DNA from: Aequorivita sp.
GTDB lineage: Bacteria > Bacteroidota > Bacteroidia > Flavobacteriales > Flavobacteriaceae
Direction: 5' to 3'
Assembly (NCBI GenBank): GCA_002733915.1
Contig: NVXN01000002.1
Location: 106,622 to 112,253 of the forward strand
Length of the DNA stretch: 5,632 nt
Part shown: positions 1 through 5,632 of the stretch, one piece after another
Numbering within the stretch: the stretch's first letter is position 1
Layout of the letters: each line of letters opens with the position of its first letter
Made by a program: the position numbers and the translations under genes
Notes under the pieces: model-generated
Seen by the model: only the letters and a program-made list of their open reading frames with translations
Told to the model about the DNA's origin: nothing
Databases searched by the model: none

Positions 1-1
1 G

Positions 2-196
2 GGTTTTGGTGAAGCGCTTTACAAAAAAGTAATGCAATTTGCTTATGATCAAGGTTTAAAACGAGTGGCTTGGGATGTGTTGGACTGGAACAAAGGCGCA
101 ATCCGTTTTTACGAGCGCAGTGGCGCAAACATCGTGAAAGACTGGCGCGTGGTGCATATGGATGAAAAAGGCCTGAAAAATTATATAAATTCATAA
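2..196 (+). CDS. GNAT family N-acetyltransferase, C-terminal 64 residues (5' partial)
   Basis: This is the C-terminal part of a Gcn5-related N-acetyltransferase, read in the frame starting at base 2 and ending at TAA 194-196. The visible part starts with GFGEALYKKV, the end of the acetyl-CoA pyrophosphate-binding loop and its helix. It then has WDVLDWNKGAIRFYERSGA (residues 24-42), the strand-helix with the conserved Asn and Tyr (N30, Y37) typical of GNAT motif B. The pattern V-x-x-W-N-x-x-x-I-x-F-Y-x-x-x-G-A followed by D-W-R resembles diamine (spermidine/spermine-type) acetyltransferases, so a small amine or amino acid is a plausible acceptor, but the substrate is inferred only. The acceptor-binding N-terminal half lies outside the window. 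The stop is 12 bases before the aspartate kinase ATG, so the two are probably co-transcribed. Confidence 0.87.
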   Translation, partial: GFGEALYKKVMQFAYDQGLKRVAWDVLDWNKGAIRFYERSGANIVKDWRVVHMDEKGLKNYINS

Positions 197-208
197 AATA
201 AATTCTGG

Positions 209-1465
209 ATGAAAATATTCAAGTTTGGTGGAGCATCCACCAAAGATGCCGATAGTGTAAAAAATGTAGTTTCGGTAATTTCAAAAACGGAAGAAAAAAA
301 CTTGGTGATCGTGGTTTCCGCAATGGGAAAAACCACCAATGCCCTGGAAGCGGTAATAAAGGAATACTTTTCAGAATCAGGCGATGTAAAAAATGCATTA
401 AGGGTTGTTTATGATTTTCATTACGAAATTTTGAAAGGTCTGTTTTCTTCTACATCACATCCTGCTTTTATTGATTTGGACAAGTCTTTTAAAGATCTGA
501 AGCGCTTTTTGGAAACAAATAAATCTAAAAATCACGCTTTTGTGTATGATCAAGTTGTTTCCTTTGGCGAGCTAATTTCCTCAAAAATAGTTTCAGCATA
601 TTTTTCAGAAAATGGAGTAAACAATACTTGGCTGGATGTGCGCCACTGCATAAAAACAGATGCAAATTACCGTGATGCAAATGTAGATTGGGGAAAAACA
701 CAGGAGCTAATTTCAGAAAAAGTTAGTAAAAAAGGAATAACACTAACGCAAGGTTTTTTGGGTTCGGAACATACAAACAACTTTACAACCACGCTTGGTC
801 GTGAGGGAAGTGATTACACGGCGGCCATTTTTGCTTACTGCTTAAATGCTGAAAATGTAACAATCTGGAAAGACGTGCCAGGTGTTTTGAACGCAGACCC
901 ACGCTACTTTACAAAAACCCTGCTGTTGAACCACATTAGTTATCGAGAAGCCATTGAGCTTGCTTTTTACGGCGCTTCCGTAATTCATCCAAAAACGCTC
1001 CAACCGTTACAACGAAAAGAAATTCCACTTTACGTTAAATCATTTCTGAATCCGAAAGAACCCGGAACCTGCGTAGGTAAAGGAGTAACGCTAGATCCTC
1101 AAACTTCGTGTTTTATCCTTAAAAAAGACTTGGTGCTTATTTCACTTTCATCGTTAGACTTTTCGTTTATGATGGAAGACAACATTGGCGACGTTTTCAA
1201 ATGGCTTCACAAACACAAAATGAAAGTGGAGATGATCCAGAATTCCGCTATCAGCTTTTCGGTCTGTGTGAACGACAAATTCAACAATTTGGAGCCACTA
1301 TTAGCAAAGCTTCGTGAAAAATTCAGTGTAAAATGGAATGAAAACGTTACGCTCTACACCATTCGCCATTTTAACCCCTCTGAAGTAAAGGCACTTGCAG
1401 AAAATAAAAACGTGCTTTTGAAGCAGGAAAGCAAGGAGACGGTACAGTTGGTAATTAAGGAATAG
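209..1465 (+). CDS. aspartate kinase (monofunctional, shortened ACT region)
   Basis: Phosphorylates L-aspartate with ATP to L-4-aspartyl phosphate, the first step toward lysine, threonine, methionine and diaminopimelate; expected in the cytosol. The 418 residues show the amino-acid-kinase fold in order: KFGGAS (5-10, usually KFGGTS), VVSAMG (35-40), SFGELISSK (118-126), TTTLGREGSDYTAA (193-206, the aspartate/ATP-binding loop), WKDVPGVLNADPR (220-232) and the REAIELAFYGASVIHPKTL stretch (246-264). Residues from about 300 form the regulatory region. One ACT unit is recognisable (about 307-356), but the C-terminal unit is short and lacks the usual last helix, giving about 118 regulatory residues against roughly 155 in E. 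coli LysC. No homoserine dehydrogenase domain follows. The ATG places the first beta strand at residue 1, as expected. The leader is A/T-rich without a Shine-Dalgarno site. It probably shares a transcript with the GNAT gene 12 bases upstream. Which lysC/thrA/metL class it belongs to cannot be told, so no symbol is given. Confidence 0.94.
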   Translation: MKIFKFGGASTKDADSVKNVVSVISKTEEKNLVIVVSAMGKTTNALEAVIKEYFSESGDVKNALRVVYDFHYEILKGLFSSTSHPAFIDLDKSFKDLKRFLETNKSKNHAFVYDQVVSFGELISSKIVSAYFSENGVNNTWLDVRHCIKTDANYRDANVDWGKTQELISEKVSKKGITLTQGFLGSEHTNNFTTTLGREGSDYTAAIFAYCLNAENVTIWKDVPGVLNADPRYFTKTLLLNHISYREAIELAFYGASVIHPKTLQPLQRKEIPLYVKSFLNPKEPGTCVGKGVTLDPQTSCFILKKDLVLISLSSLDFSFMMEDNIGDVFKWLHKHKMKVEMIQNSAISFSVCVNDKFNNLEPLLAKLREKFSVKWNENVTLYTIRHFNPSEVKALAENKNVLLKQESKETVQLVIKE

Positions 1466-1546
1466 TATCAATCAGTTTTATCTTTCTTTAATATATATAA
1501 ATAAAGCGTACAGATAGAAAATCTTTACGGACATTGAAAAAGTTTC

Positions 1547-1580
1547 TTTAAATTATATCATGGATGTTTCGTTATATTTG
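1547..1580 (+). promoter_or_regulatory. probable Bacteroidota sigma-A promoter for the acyltransferase gene
   Basis: TATATTTG at 1573-1580 matches the Bacteroidota/Flavobacterium -7 element TAnnTTTG exactly. A weak -33 candidate, TTTA at 1547-1550 (consensus TTTG or TTG), lies 22 bases upstream, within the usual spacing range. Transcription would begin near 1586-1588, about 20 bases before the ATG at 1606, giving a short A-rich leader typical of this phylum. The upstream gap from 1466 is very AT-rich and has no strong terminator for the aspartate kinase. Seen: the motif and its position. Inferred: promoter activity. Confidence 0.5.
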
Positions 1581-1605
1581 TTGGAACAAACAACCGAAAT
1601 ATTTC

Positions 1606-3426
1606 ATGGGATTAGTCAATGCAAAGGAAGTTGCAAAAGCAATAAACGCCGATAAATTCGGCTTTTTGGGCACCTTCATGGGCTGGTCATTAATGAAAGT
1701 GTTGAATATTACCACCCTCAACCAAATTTACGACAAAAACAAGCATCTTCAAGATCTGGAATTCATCAATGCTCTGATTGAGGAATTTGAAATAAAGTTT
1801 GAAATTCCCGAGGAAGATCTTCGAAGAATCCCAAAAACAGGCGCTTTTATTACCATTTCAAACCATCCATTAGGCGGAATTGACGGTATCCTTCTTTTGA
1901 AAGTACTACTTGAACATCGTCCAGATTTTAAAATTGTCGCAAACTTTCTTCTGCATAGAATTGAACCGCTGAAACCGTATGTGATGCCCGTGAATCCATT
2001 TGAGGATAGGAAAGACGTAAAATCTAGCATTACTGGTTTCAAATCTGCCTTGAAGCATTTGCATGAAGGCCATCCTTTGGGAATTTTTCCCGCCGGAGAA
2101 GTTTCAACCTACCGGGACGGAAAATTATTGGTTGATAAGCCCTGGGAAGAGGCTGCAATGAAGCTGGTAAAAAAAGCTGAAGTGCCTATAGTGCCTATTT
2201 ATTTTCACGCAAAAAACAGCAAACTTTTTTACCGCTTGGCAAAAATGAGCGATACACTTCGCACTGCAAAATTGCCTTCAGAGTTATTGACTCAAAAAGA
2301 ACGCTTGATAAAAGTTCGTATTGGCAATGCGATTTCTGTAGAAGACCAAAAGGAACACGAATCCTTACCTGTGTTTACTGAATTTCTTCGGAAGAAAACC
2401 TATATGCTTTCCAATGCTTTTCAGAAGAAAAAATTGTTGGACAATATCCCGAAAACGCTGAAATTCCCGAAACCGCCAAAGAAGATCGCTGGACCCATTC
2501 CATTAAAAGCCATGGAAGCTGAAATTGAAAAGTTACGAGAAAACGATAAGCGCTTGCTGGTTAGTAAAAATTATGAAGTGTTTTTAGCAGAAGCGAACTC
2601 GGTTCCCTATATTCTACAGGAAATAGGCAGGCTCCGAGAAATTACTTTCCGCGAAGTGGGCGAAGGCACGAATAATAGCACAGACCTAGATAAATTTGAC
2701 AGTTACTACCACCACATGTTTTTGTGGGATAACGACGCGCAAAAAATGGCCGGGGCGTACCGTATGGGGCTGGGTTCAGAAATTTTTCCCCGCTTTGGCA
2801 TTGACGGTTTTTACCTTCAAGATTTATTTCGTTTTGAGCCGGAATTGTACGAAATGATGAGCAAATCCATCGAGATGGGCCGCGCTTTTATTATAAAGGA
2901 ATACCAACAACGACCGATGCCACTTTTTCTTCTTTGGAAAGGAATTGTGCACACCACCCTACGTTATCCCGAACACCGTTATTTAATTGGCGGGGTGAGC
3001 ATAAGCAATAAATTTTCAGAATTTTCCAAAAGTTTGATGATTGAATTTATGAAATCAAACTATTACGATCCGTATGTAGCGCAATACATCAATCCGAAGA
3101 AAGAATACAAGGTAAAATTGAAGGATGCCGACAAGGATTTCATCTTTGACGAGAGCGAGGCAGACCTCAATAAATTCGATAAAATAATTGACGAAGTGGA
3201 GCCGGGAAGCCTTCGATTGCCAGTGCTCATCAAAAAATATATCAAACAGAACGCGAAGGTTGTGGCATTTAATGTTGATCCTCTGTTCAACAATGCTGTT
3301 GATGGCTTGATGTACATCCGCATTGCAGATTTACCAGAGAGTACTGTAAAACCTGTAATGGAAGAATTTCAGGCAGAGCTTGAAAAGAAATATTCCGATA
3401 AAAATGGTGATAGTGCCGATACGTAA
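1606..3426 (+). CDS. olsF: bifunctional acyltransferase, PlsC-like domain fused to OlsB-like GNAT domain (OlsF-type aminolipid synthase candidate)
   Basis: Probably makes an acyloxyacyl aminolipid such as ornithine lipid in two steps: the C-terminal domain N-acylates the amino acid with a 3-hydroxy fatty acid, and the N-terminal domain O-acylates that hydroxyl. It should act at the inner face of the cytoplasmic membrane. Numbering from ATG 1606 (606 residues), the LPLAT domain has NHPLGGIDG (86-94, His87 and Asp93), FPAGEVS (161-167, the FPEG-like substrate motif) and PIVPIYFHA (194-202). After a basic Pro/Lys linker (about 286-297) the OlsB/hemolysin-like acyl-ACP N-acyltransferase domain has RLREITFREVGEG (342-354), FDSYYHHMFLWD (364-375), GAYRMG (383-388), SIEMGRAFI (421-429) and FNVDPLFNNAVDGL (555-568). 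The in-frame ATG at 1564 would add 14 residues, but a TAnnTTTG element (1573-1580) lies after it, and MGLVNAKEV looks like the natural start. Such proteins are often labelled 'hemolysin', which is misleading. Fusion and families are clear; the amino acid used is not (ornithine, glycine or another), so the symbol is tentative. Confidence 0.8.
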   Translation: MGLVNAKEVAKAINADKFGFLGTFMGWSLMKVLNITTLNQIYDKNKHLQDLEFINALIEEFEIKFEIPEEDLRRIPKTGAFITISNHPLGGIDGILLLKVLLEHRPDFKIVANFLLHRIEPLKPYVMPVNPFEDRKDVKSSITGFKSALKHLHEGHPLGIFPAGEVSTYRDGKLLVDKPWEEAAMKLVKKAEVPIVPIYFHAKNSKLFYRLAKMSDTLRTAKLPSELLTQKERLIKVRIGNAISVEDQKEHESLPVFTEFLRKKTYMLSNAFQKKKLLDNIPKTLKFPKPPKKIAGPIPLKAMEAEIEKLRENDKRLLVSKNYEVFLAEANSVPYILQEIGRLREITFREVGEGTNNSTDLDKFDSYYHHMFLWDNDAQKMAGAYRMGLGSEIFPRFGIDGFYLQDLFRFEPELYEMMSKSIEMGRAFIIKEYQQRPMPLFLLWKGIVHTTLRYPEHRYLIGGVSISNKFSEFSKSLMIEFMKSNYYDPYVAQYINPKKEYKVKLKDADKDFIFDESEADLNKFDKIIDEVEPGSLRLPVLIKKYIKQNAKVVAFNVDPLFNNAVDGLMYIRIADLPESTVKPVMEEFQAELEKKYSDKNGDSADT

Positions 3427-3478
3427 ACTTCAAATGAAAAAGTAAATCCTGATTAATGCATTTTAAAATTTGTTCGAT

Positions 3479-4228
3479 ATGGCTGCAAAAACTATTGATG
3501 AAGTTATAGCACGGTTGGACAATATTATCGACGCCGAATGTGCCAATAATTCCTGTATGGCGTATTTTCCAATTCTATACCAAAAAGTTACTATTCGTAT
3601 TAAAGAGGGGATTCTCAATAATGAATTCGAAAACAACGAGCGGATGGAAAAACTGGATGTGCTCTTCGCGAACCGATATATTGAAGCTTACGAATGTTTA
3701 GCCAAAAATCAACCCTTCACGAAAAGTTGGAAGAAAGCCTTTGAAGCTGGAAAAACAGGAAATTTGTTGATTATGCAGCATCTGCTGTTGGGCATCAATG
3801 CACACATCAATTTAGACCTCGGGATTGCCGTGGCTGAAACCGTTGGCGATGATGGCGAGTTGATGGATTTTGAAAATGACTTCAATAAAATCAATGAAAT
3901 TCTTGGTTCAATGATTGCAAATGTGGAATCGAAGATAATTACTGTTTCGCCTTTATTTGGATTATTGGATAAATTTGGAAAAGGGCGTGAAGATAAGTTG
4001 GTTAGCTTTAGCATCAATATTGCAAGAGATGGCGCATGGCTTTTTGCCAATCAGTATCATTTTTCGCATCATAAAGACGAAGAACTAAAAACACGTGATA
4101 CTGTAATTGCAACCCTTGCTGAAAAATTGATCCATCAAAAAAGCTGGATTTTAAAATATTTGGTAAAAACCATTTATTTCTTTGAAAAGAAAGATGTTCC
4201 GCAGATAGTGTCGGTACTTAAGCAATAG
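3479..4228 (+). CDS. DUF5995 family protein
   Basis: A 249-residue protein of unknown function. The signature is QHLLLGINAHINLDLGIA (residues 100-117), which I recognise as the conserved core of DUF5995 proteins. A second conserved-looking block is ARDGAWLFANQYHFSHHKDE (182-201). It is largely alpha-helical by eye, with no signal peptide or membrane segment, so probably cytosolic. The repeated His and acidic residues (His101, His109, Asp113, then His195, His198, His199) could bind a metal, but this is inference only. An in-frame TTG at 3470 would add three residues (MFD); the ATG at 3479 is preferred and gives MAAKTIDEV. It lies 52 bases after the fused acyltransferase on the same strand with no obvious terminator between them, so co-transcription is likely. 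That gives a weak guilt-by-association link to lipid metabolism. Confidence 0.8.
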   Translation: MAAKTIDEVIARLDNIIDAECANNSCMAYFPILYQKVTIRIKEGILNNEFENNERMEKLDVLFANRYIEAYECLAKNQPFTKSWKKAFEAGKTGNLLIMQHLLLGINAHINLDLGIAVAETVGDDGELMDFENDFNKINEILGSMIANVESKIITVSPLFGLLDKFGKGREDKLVSFSINIARDGAWLFANQYHFSHHKDEELKTRDTVIATLAEKLIHQKSWILKYLVKTIYFFEKKDVPQIVSVLKQ

Positions 4229-4232
4229 TGAA

Positions 4233-4247
4233 GTGTTTACAAAACAC
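4233..4247. terminator. small symmetric hairpin between convergent genes (possible bidirectional terminator)
   Basis: GTGTTT (4233-4238) and AAACAC (4242-4247) form a perfect 6-bp inverted repeat around a 3-base loop. It starts 4 bases after the DUF5995 stop and ends 8 bases before the stop of the convergent lipoprotein gene. The position suits a shared terminator, but no T-run follows on either strand and the stem is AT-rich, so the call is weak. Confidence 0.35.
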
Positions 4248-4255
4248 CCATACAA

Positions 4256-4687
4256 TTAATCTACATTGCATTGAATTTTCGCAACCTCTGTATCTAAACC
4301 AGAGTTGGGATTATCTCCCGTTATAATAGCTTTATCGTCTTTAAGAACTATTGTTATTTCAGCTGTTTCTTCAATACCTTCTTGCATATACCGATAGGTA
4401 GCAGTGATGATTTTATTTTCTATAGTTCCTTCCAATGTTCCATGGCGTTGATCTTTTAATGCCGGTAGCCAATTGTAATTCCCCGTTACCGAATCTCCTT
4501 TTATGTGAAGATCAAGATTGAGAACATCAATATTTTCGGTACTATCTGGAAAGGAATATTCATTTCTGAAGCACAACTCCTCGGTAGCCACAGTTTCTTC
4601 ATTTTCTGAAGATATTTCTTCACTTTTTGGGTTTTTGCAACTTATGCAAAGTAAAAGTGAGGCAAGGATGGCAAGGGTGATTTTCAT
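4256..4687 (-). CDS. small predicted lipoprotein of unknown function
   Basis: A 143-residue protein with a classic lipoprotein signal: MK, a hydrophobic stretch (residues 3-15) and a lipobox ending CIS-C, with Cys17 as the predicted lipidated residue. The -3 residue is Cys rather than the preferred Leu, an acceptable variant. An acidic, Ser/Glu-rich linker (about 21-37) follows. The remainder reads as alternating short beta strands with glycine turns (GDSVTGNYNW, GTLEGTIENKIITATY, EITIVLKDDKAIITGD), suggesting a small beta-sandwich or barrel-like fold. I recognise no named family. It is expected to be anchored in the outer membrane or the periplasmic face of the inner membrane; no clear surface-export signal follows the Cys. 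Its ATG is 19 bases behind the stop of the upstream VOC gene on the same strand, so the two are probably co-transcribed. The leader is A/T-rich (TAAA-type), as usual in this phylum. Confidence 0.8.
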   Translation of the reverse strand: MKITLAILASLLLCISCKNPKSEEISSENEETVATEELCFRNEYSFPDSTENIDVLNLDLHIKGDSVTGNYNWLPALKDQRHGTLEGTIENKIITATYRYMQEGIEETAEITIVLKDDKAIITGDNPNSGLDTEVAKIQCNVD

Positions 4688-4706
4688 AGCTTTATTTTTT
4701 TAAATT

Positions 4707-5123
4707 TTACTTTTCTGAAAAAGGATTATAGCTTCCAAAGCTCCAAATATTTCCTTCGGGATCTTTGCAGCTGTAGCCACGGCCACCGTAGTCTTCGTCT
4801 TTAATGTCCATTACTATTTCGGCACAATTTGCCTTTGCGTTTTTGTAATGTTCATCAACATTCTCGATTATAAAATAAGGTGTTTGAGTATTGTAGCCGT
4901 CAAGGTTTTTGGTAAGGTTGAGCATTTTACCGAAAGCAGTATCGGGATTGAATGGGTTTACCATTATTAAAGCCTTGCCCAATACCAGTTGTGCGTGAAA
5001 TATTTTGCCGTTGTCGTCTTTATAAACACCGTGTTCCTTAAAACCGAACGCCTTTTTTAAAAATGAAACTGCAGCATTAACATCGCTGTAAATTAAATTG
5101 GGTATTGCGCCGTGTTTGCTCAT
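4707..5123 (-). CDS. VOC family protein (glyoxalase/bleomycin-resistance fold)
   Basis: A 138-residue single-domain vicinal-oxygen-chelate protein with two beta-alpha-beta-beta-beta modules. Module 1 starts AIPNLIYSDVNAAVSFLKKAFGF (6-28), the standard strand-helix opening. Module 2 starts TPYFIIENVDEHYKNAKANCA (81-101) and ends YGGRGYSCKDPEGNIWSFGSY (112-132). The ending DPEGNxWxFG is the PhnB/YkcA-like type, in which Trp-Ser-Phe (127-129) occupies the place where glyoxalase I-type enzymes carry a metal-binding Glu. A canonical metal site is therefore not evident and the substrate is unknown. The reading frame runs on to a TTG at 5174, but that codon sits inside the terminator hairpin of the preceding gene. 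ATG 5121-5123 gives the expected family length and has an A-rich leader. The lipoprotein gene follows 19 bases downstream. No convincing promoter is seen between terminator and ATG, so read-through from the TM2 gene is possible. Confidence 0.88.
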   Translation of the reverse strand: MSKHGAIPNLIYSDVNAAVSFLKKAFGFKEHGVYKDDNGKIFHAQLVLGKALIMVNPFNPDTAFGKMLNLTKNLDGYNTQTPYFIIENVDEHYKNAKANCAEIVMDIKDEDYGGRGYSCKDPEGNIWSFGSYNPFSEK

Positions 5124-5150
5124 TTTACTTATTTCAAAATTTAACCCCGT

Positions 5151-5182
5151 AAAAAAGCCCTTGAAAATATCCAAAGGCTCTT
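5151..5182 (-). terminator. intrinsic terminator of the TM2-domain gene
   Basis: On the minus strand AGCCTTTG (5179-5172) pairs with CAAGGGCT (5163-5156) as an 8-bp stem with one G-U wobble and an 8-base loop. The last stem T is the first of six T (5156-5151). The A-A-G just before the stem can extend the pairing into the T-run. It begins within 9 bases of the TM2 gene stop and ends 27 bases before the VOC ATG at 5123. Stem, loop and T-run together make a good Rho-independent terminator. Confidence 0.75.
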
Positions 5183-5187
5183 AAATT

Positions 5188-5514
5188 TTAAAACCATCCT
5201 TTTTTACCAACTTGATAGGTTTGATAAAATTCCTCATCACTTTTGGTTAGATAAATTATGCCTTCAATTAAACCTATTATACTGCCGATACCGCAGGTTA
5301 CCACGGTTATGATTATTTGAATTATCCCTTCCTGCGTATATCCTAAAATGAATTTATGAATGCCAAACCCCCCTAAAAGAATGGCAAGAATTCCTGCCAA
5401 AATCTTTTTGTTTTCTTGATTGTGTTGGTGAGAAGGTTGGTTCCAACTTTCGTTAGCGGTATTTCGTGACTGCTGTTGGGTGCTGTCATACCCTGGGTTT
5501 TGTTGTTCTTCCAT
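5188..5514 (-). CDS. TM2 domain-containing membrane protein
   Basis: A 108-residue protein with a Gln/Asn/Ser-rich hydrophilic N-terminal tail (1-35) and a TM2 domain (about 36-95). TM2 domains are pairs of membrane helices joined by a short turn. Helix 1 is about 38-58 and contains GGFGIHKFILG (48-58), matching the family's G-x-x-G-x-H-r-F-Y-L-G signature with Ile in place of Tyr. Helix 2 is about 63-89 (IIQIIITVVTCGIGSIIGLIEG), where a Glu (E84) sits in the position usually held by Asp. The short tail ends VGKKGWF, typical of bacterial members. It should sit in the cytoplasmic membrane. Function is not established for bacterial TM2 proteins, so no role is assigned. The start ATG lies 45 bases behind the stop of the upstream VOC fragment on the same strand, and an intrinsic terminator follows the stop. 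Confidence 0.9.
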   Translation of the reverse strand: MEEQQNPGYDSTQQQSRNTANESWNQPSHQHNQENKKILAGILAILLGGFGIHKFILGYTQEGIIQIIITVVTCGIGSIIGLIEGIIYLTKSDEEFYQTYQVGKKGWF

Positions 5515-5559
5515 AATATTAATTAGTTGGTTTTTAATGTGTTTTAAATGTATAAAAAA

Positions 5560-5631
5560 TTATAGAAATGCACTATCAACGGGTTCCCAAAGTTCAATTT
5601 TATTTCCATCGGGATCCAATATCCATCCAAA
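5560..5631 (-). CDS. VOC family protein, C-terminal 23 residues (5' end outside window)
   Basis: Read leftward from the window edge, this frame encodes FGWILDPDGNKIELWEP and then VDSAFL before a TAA stop (5562-5560). The block D-P-D-G-N-K-I-E-L-W-E-P is the final strand of the glyoxalase/dioxygenase (VOC) fold; the Glu of IEL (residue 13 of the fragment) is the usual metal ligand of glyoxalase-like enzymes. It is therefore a different subtype from the VOC gene at 4707-5123, which ends GNIWSFG. The rest of the gene lies to the right of the window, so full length and substrate cannot be judged. The TM2 gene starts 45 bases downstream on the same strand. Confidence 0.82.
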   Translation of the reverse strand, partial: FGWILDPDGNKIELWEPVDSAFL

Positions 5632-5632
5632 T

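Noticed and set aside
1486..1506. CTTTA ... TAAAG inverted repeat after the aspartate kinase, as a possible terminator
   Set aside because: The stem is 5 bp, almost all A/T, with an 11-base AT loop and no T-run; it is probably just composition.
1749..2042. Minus-strand open frame of 97 residues inside the acyltransferase gene
   Set aside because: It lies opposite clearly conserved acyltransferase codons (NHPLGGIDG region), and its Ser/Arg/Ile-rich translation has no domain features.
3063..3323. Minus-strand open frame of 86 residues inside the acyltransferase gene
   Set aside because: It is antisense to the conserved OlsB-like C-terminal region and has no recognisable features of its own.
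3455..3462. AATGCATT palindrome between the acyltransferase and DUF5995 genes
   Set aside because: An 8-base palindrome is common by chance and is too short to claim as an operator or terminator.
3465..3472. AAAATTTG, one mismatch from the TAnnTTTG -7 promoter element, before the DUF5995 gene
   Set aside because: It ends only 6 bases before the ATG, which would give a nearly leaderless mRNA, and no good -33 element was seen. In such AT-rich DNA a near match is expected by chance.
3709..4050. Minus-strand open frame of 113 residues inside the DUF5995 gene
   Set aside because: It is antisense to the DUF5995 signature, with a low-complexity Ser/Pro/Ile-rich translation.
4518..4703. Plus-strand open frame of 61 residues opposite the lipoprotein gene
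   Set aside because: It is the reverse of the lipoprotein signal and linker region; the minus-strand reading has a clear lipobox and a sensible start.
5545..5579. Possible promoter for the TM2 gene: TACATTTA on the minus strand with TTG about 24 bases upstream
   Set aside because: The -7 element lacks the final G and the spacing is at or beyond the accepted range, so it is not strong enough to list.

Overview
The window looks like an ordinary chromosomal stretch from a member of the Bacteroidota, most likely a flavobacterium. The signs are low GC content, A/T-rich leaders without clear Shine-Dalgarno sites, and a promoter element of the Bacteroidota TAnnTTTG type. The gene families also fit: an aspartate kinase next to a GNAT acetyltransferase, a fused double acyltransferase of the OlsF type, a DUF5995 protein, a TM2 protein and small VOC proteins. 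The genus is not determined.

Plus strand, left half. The 3' end of a GNAT acetyltransferase of the diamine-acetyltransferase-like type (2-196) is followed after 12 bases by a monofunctional aspartate kinase with a shortened regulatory end (209-1465). After a 140-base AT-rich gap holding a probable promoter comes a two-domain acyltransferase (1606-3426). Its N-terminal half is a PlsC/LPLAT-like O-acyltransferase and its C-terminal half an OlsB-like N-acyltransferase, so it is a candidate to make an ornithine or glycine aminolipid by itself. A DUF5995 protein of unknown function (3479-4228) follows after 52 bases and may share its transcript.

Minus strand, right half. Genes here converge on the plus-strand set, with a small symmetric hairpin between them (4233-4247). 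In transcription order there is the 3' end of a VOC (glyoxalase/bleomycin-resistance fold) gene (5560-5631), a TM2-domain membrane protein (5188-5514), a good intrinsic terminator (5151-5182), a complete VOC protein (4707-5123), and a small lipoprotein (4256-4687) 19 bases behind it.

Two start codons are revised from signals in the DNA. The acyltransferase should start at 1606 rather than 1564, because the promoter element lies between the two. The VOC gene should start at 5123 rather than at the TTG at 5174, because that TTG lies inside the terminator hairpin. I see no mobile element, CRISPR array, RNA gene or defence-like system. The most notable item is the fused aminolipid synthase candidate.
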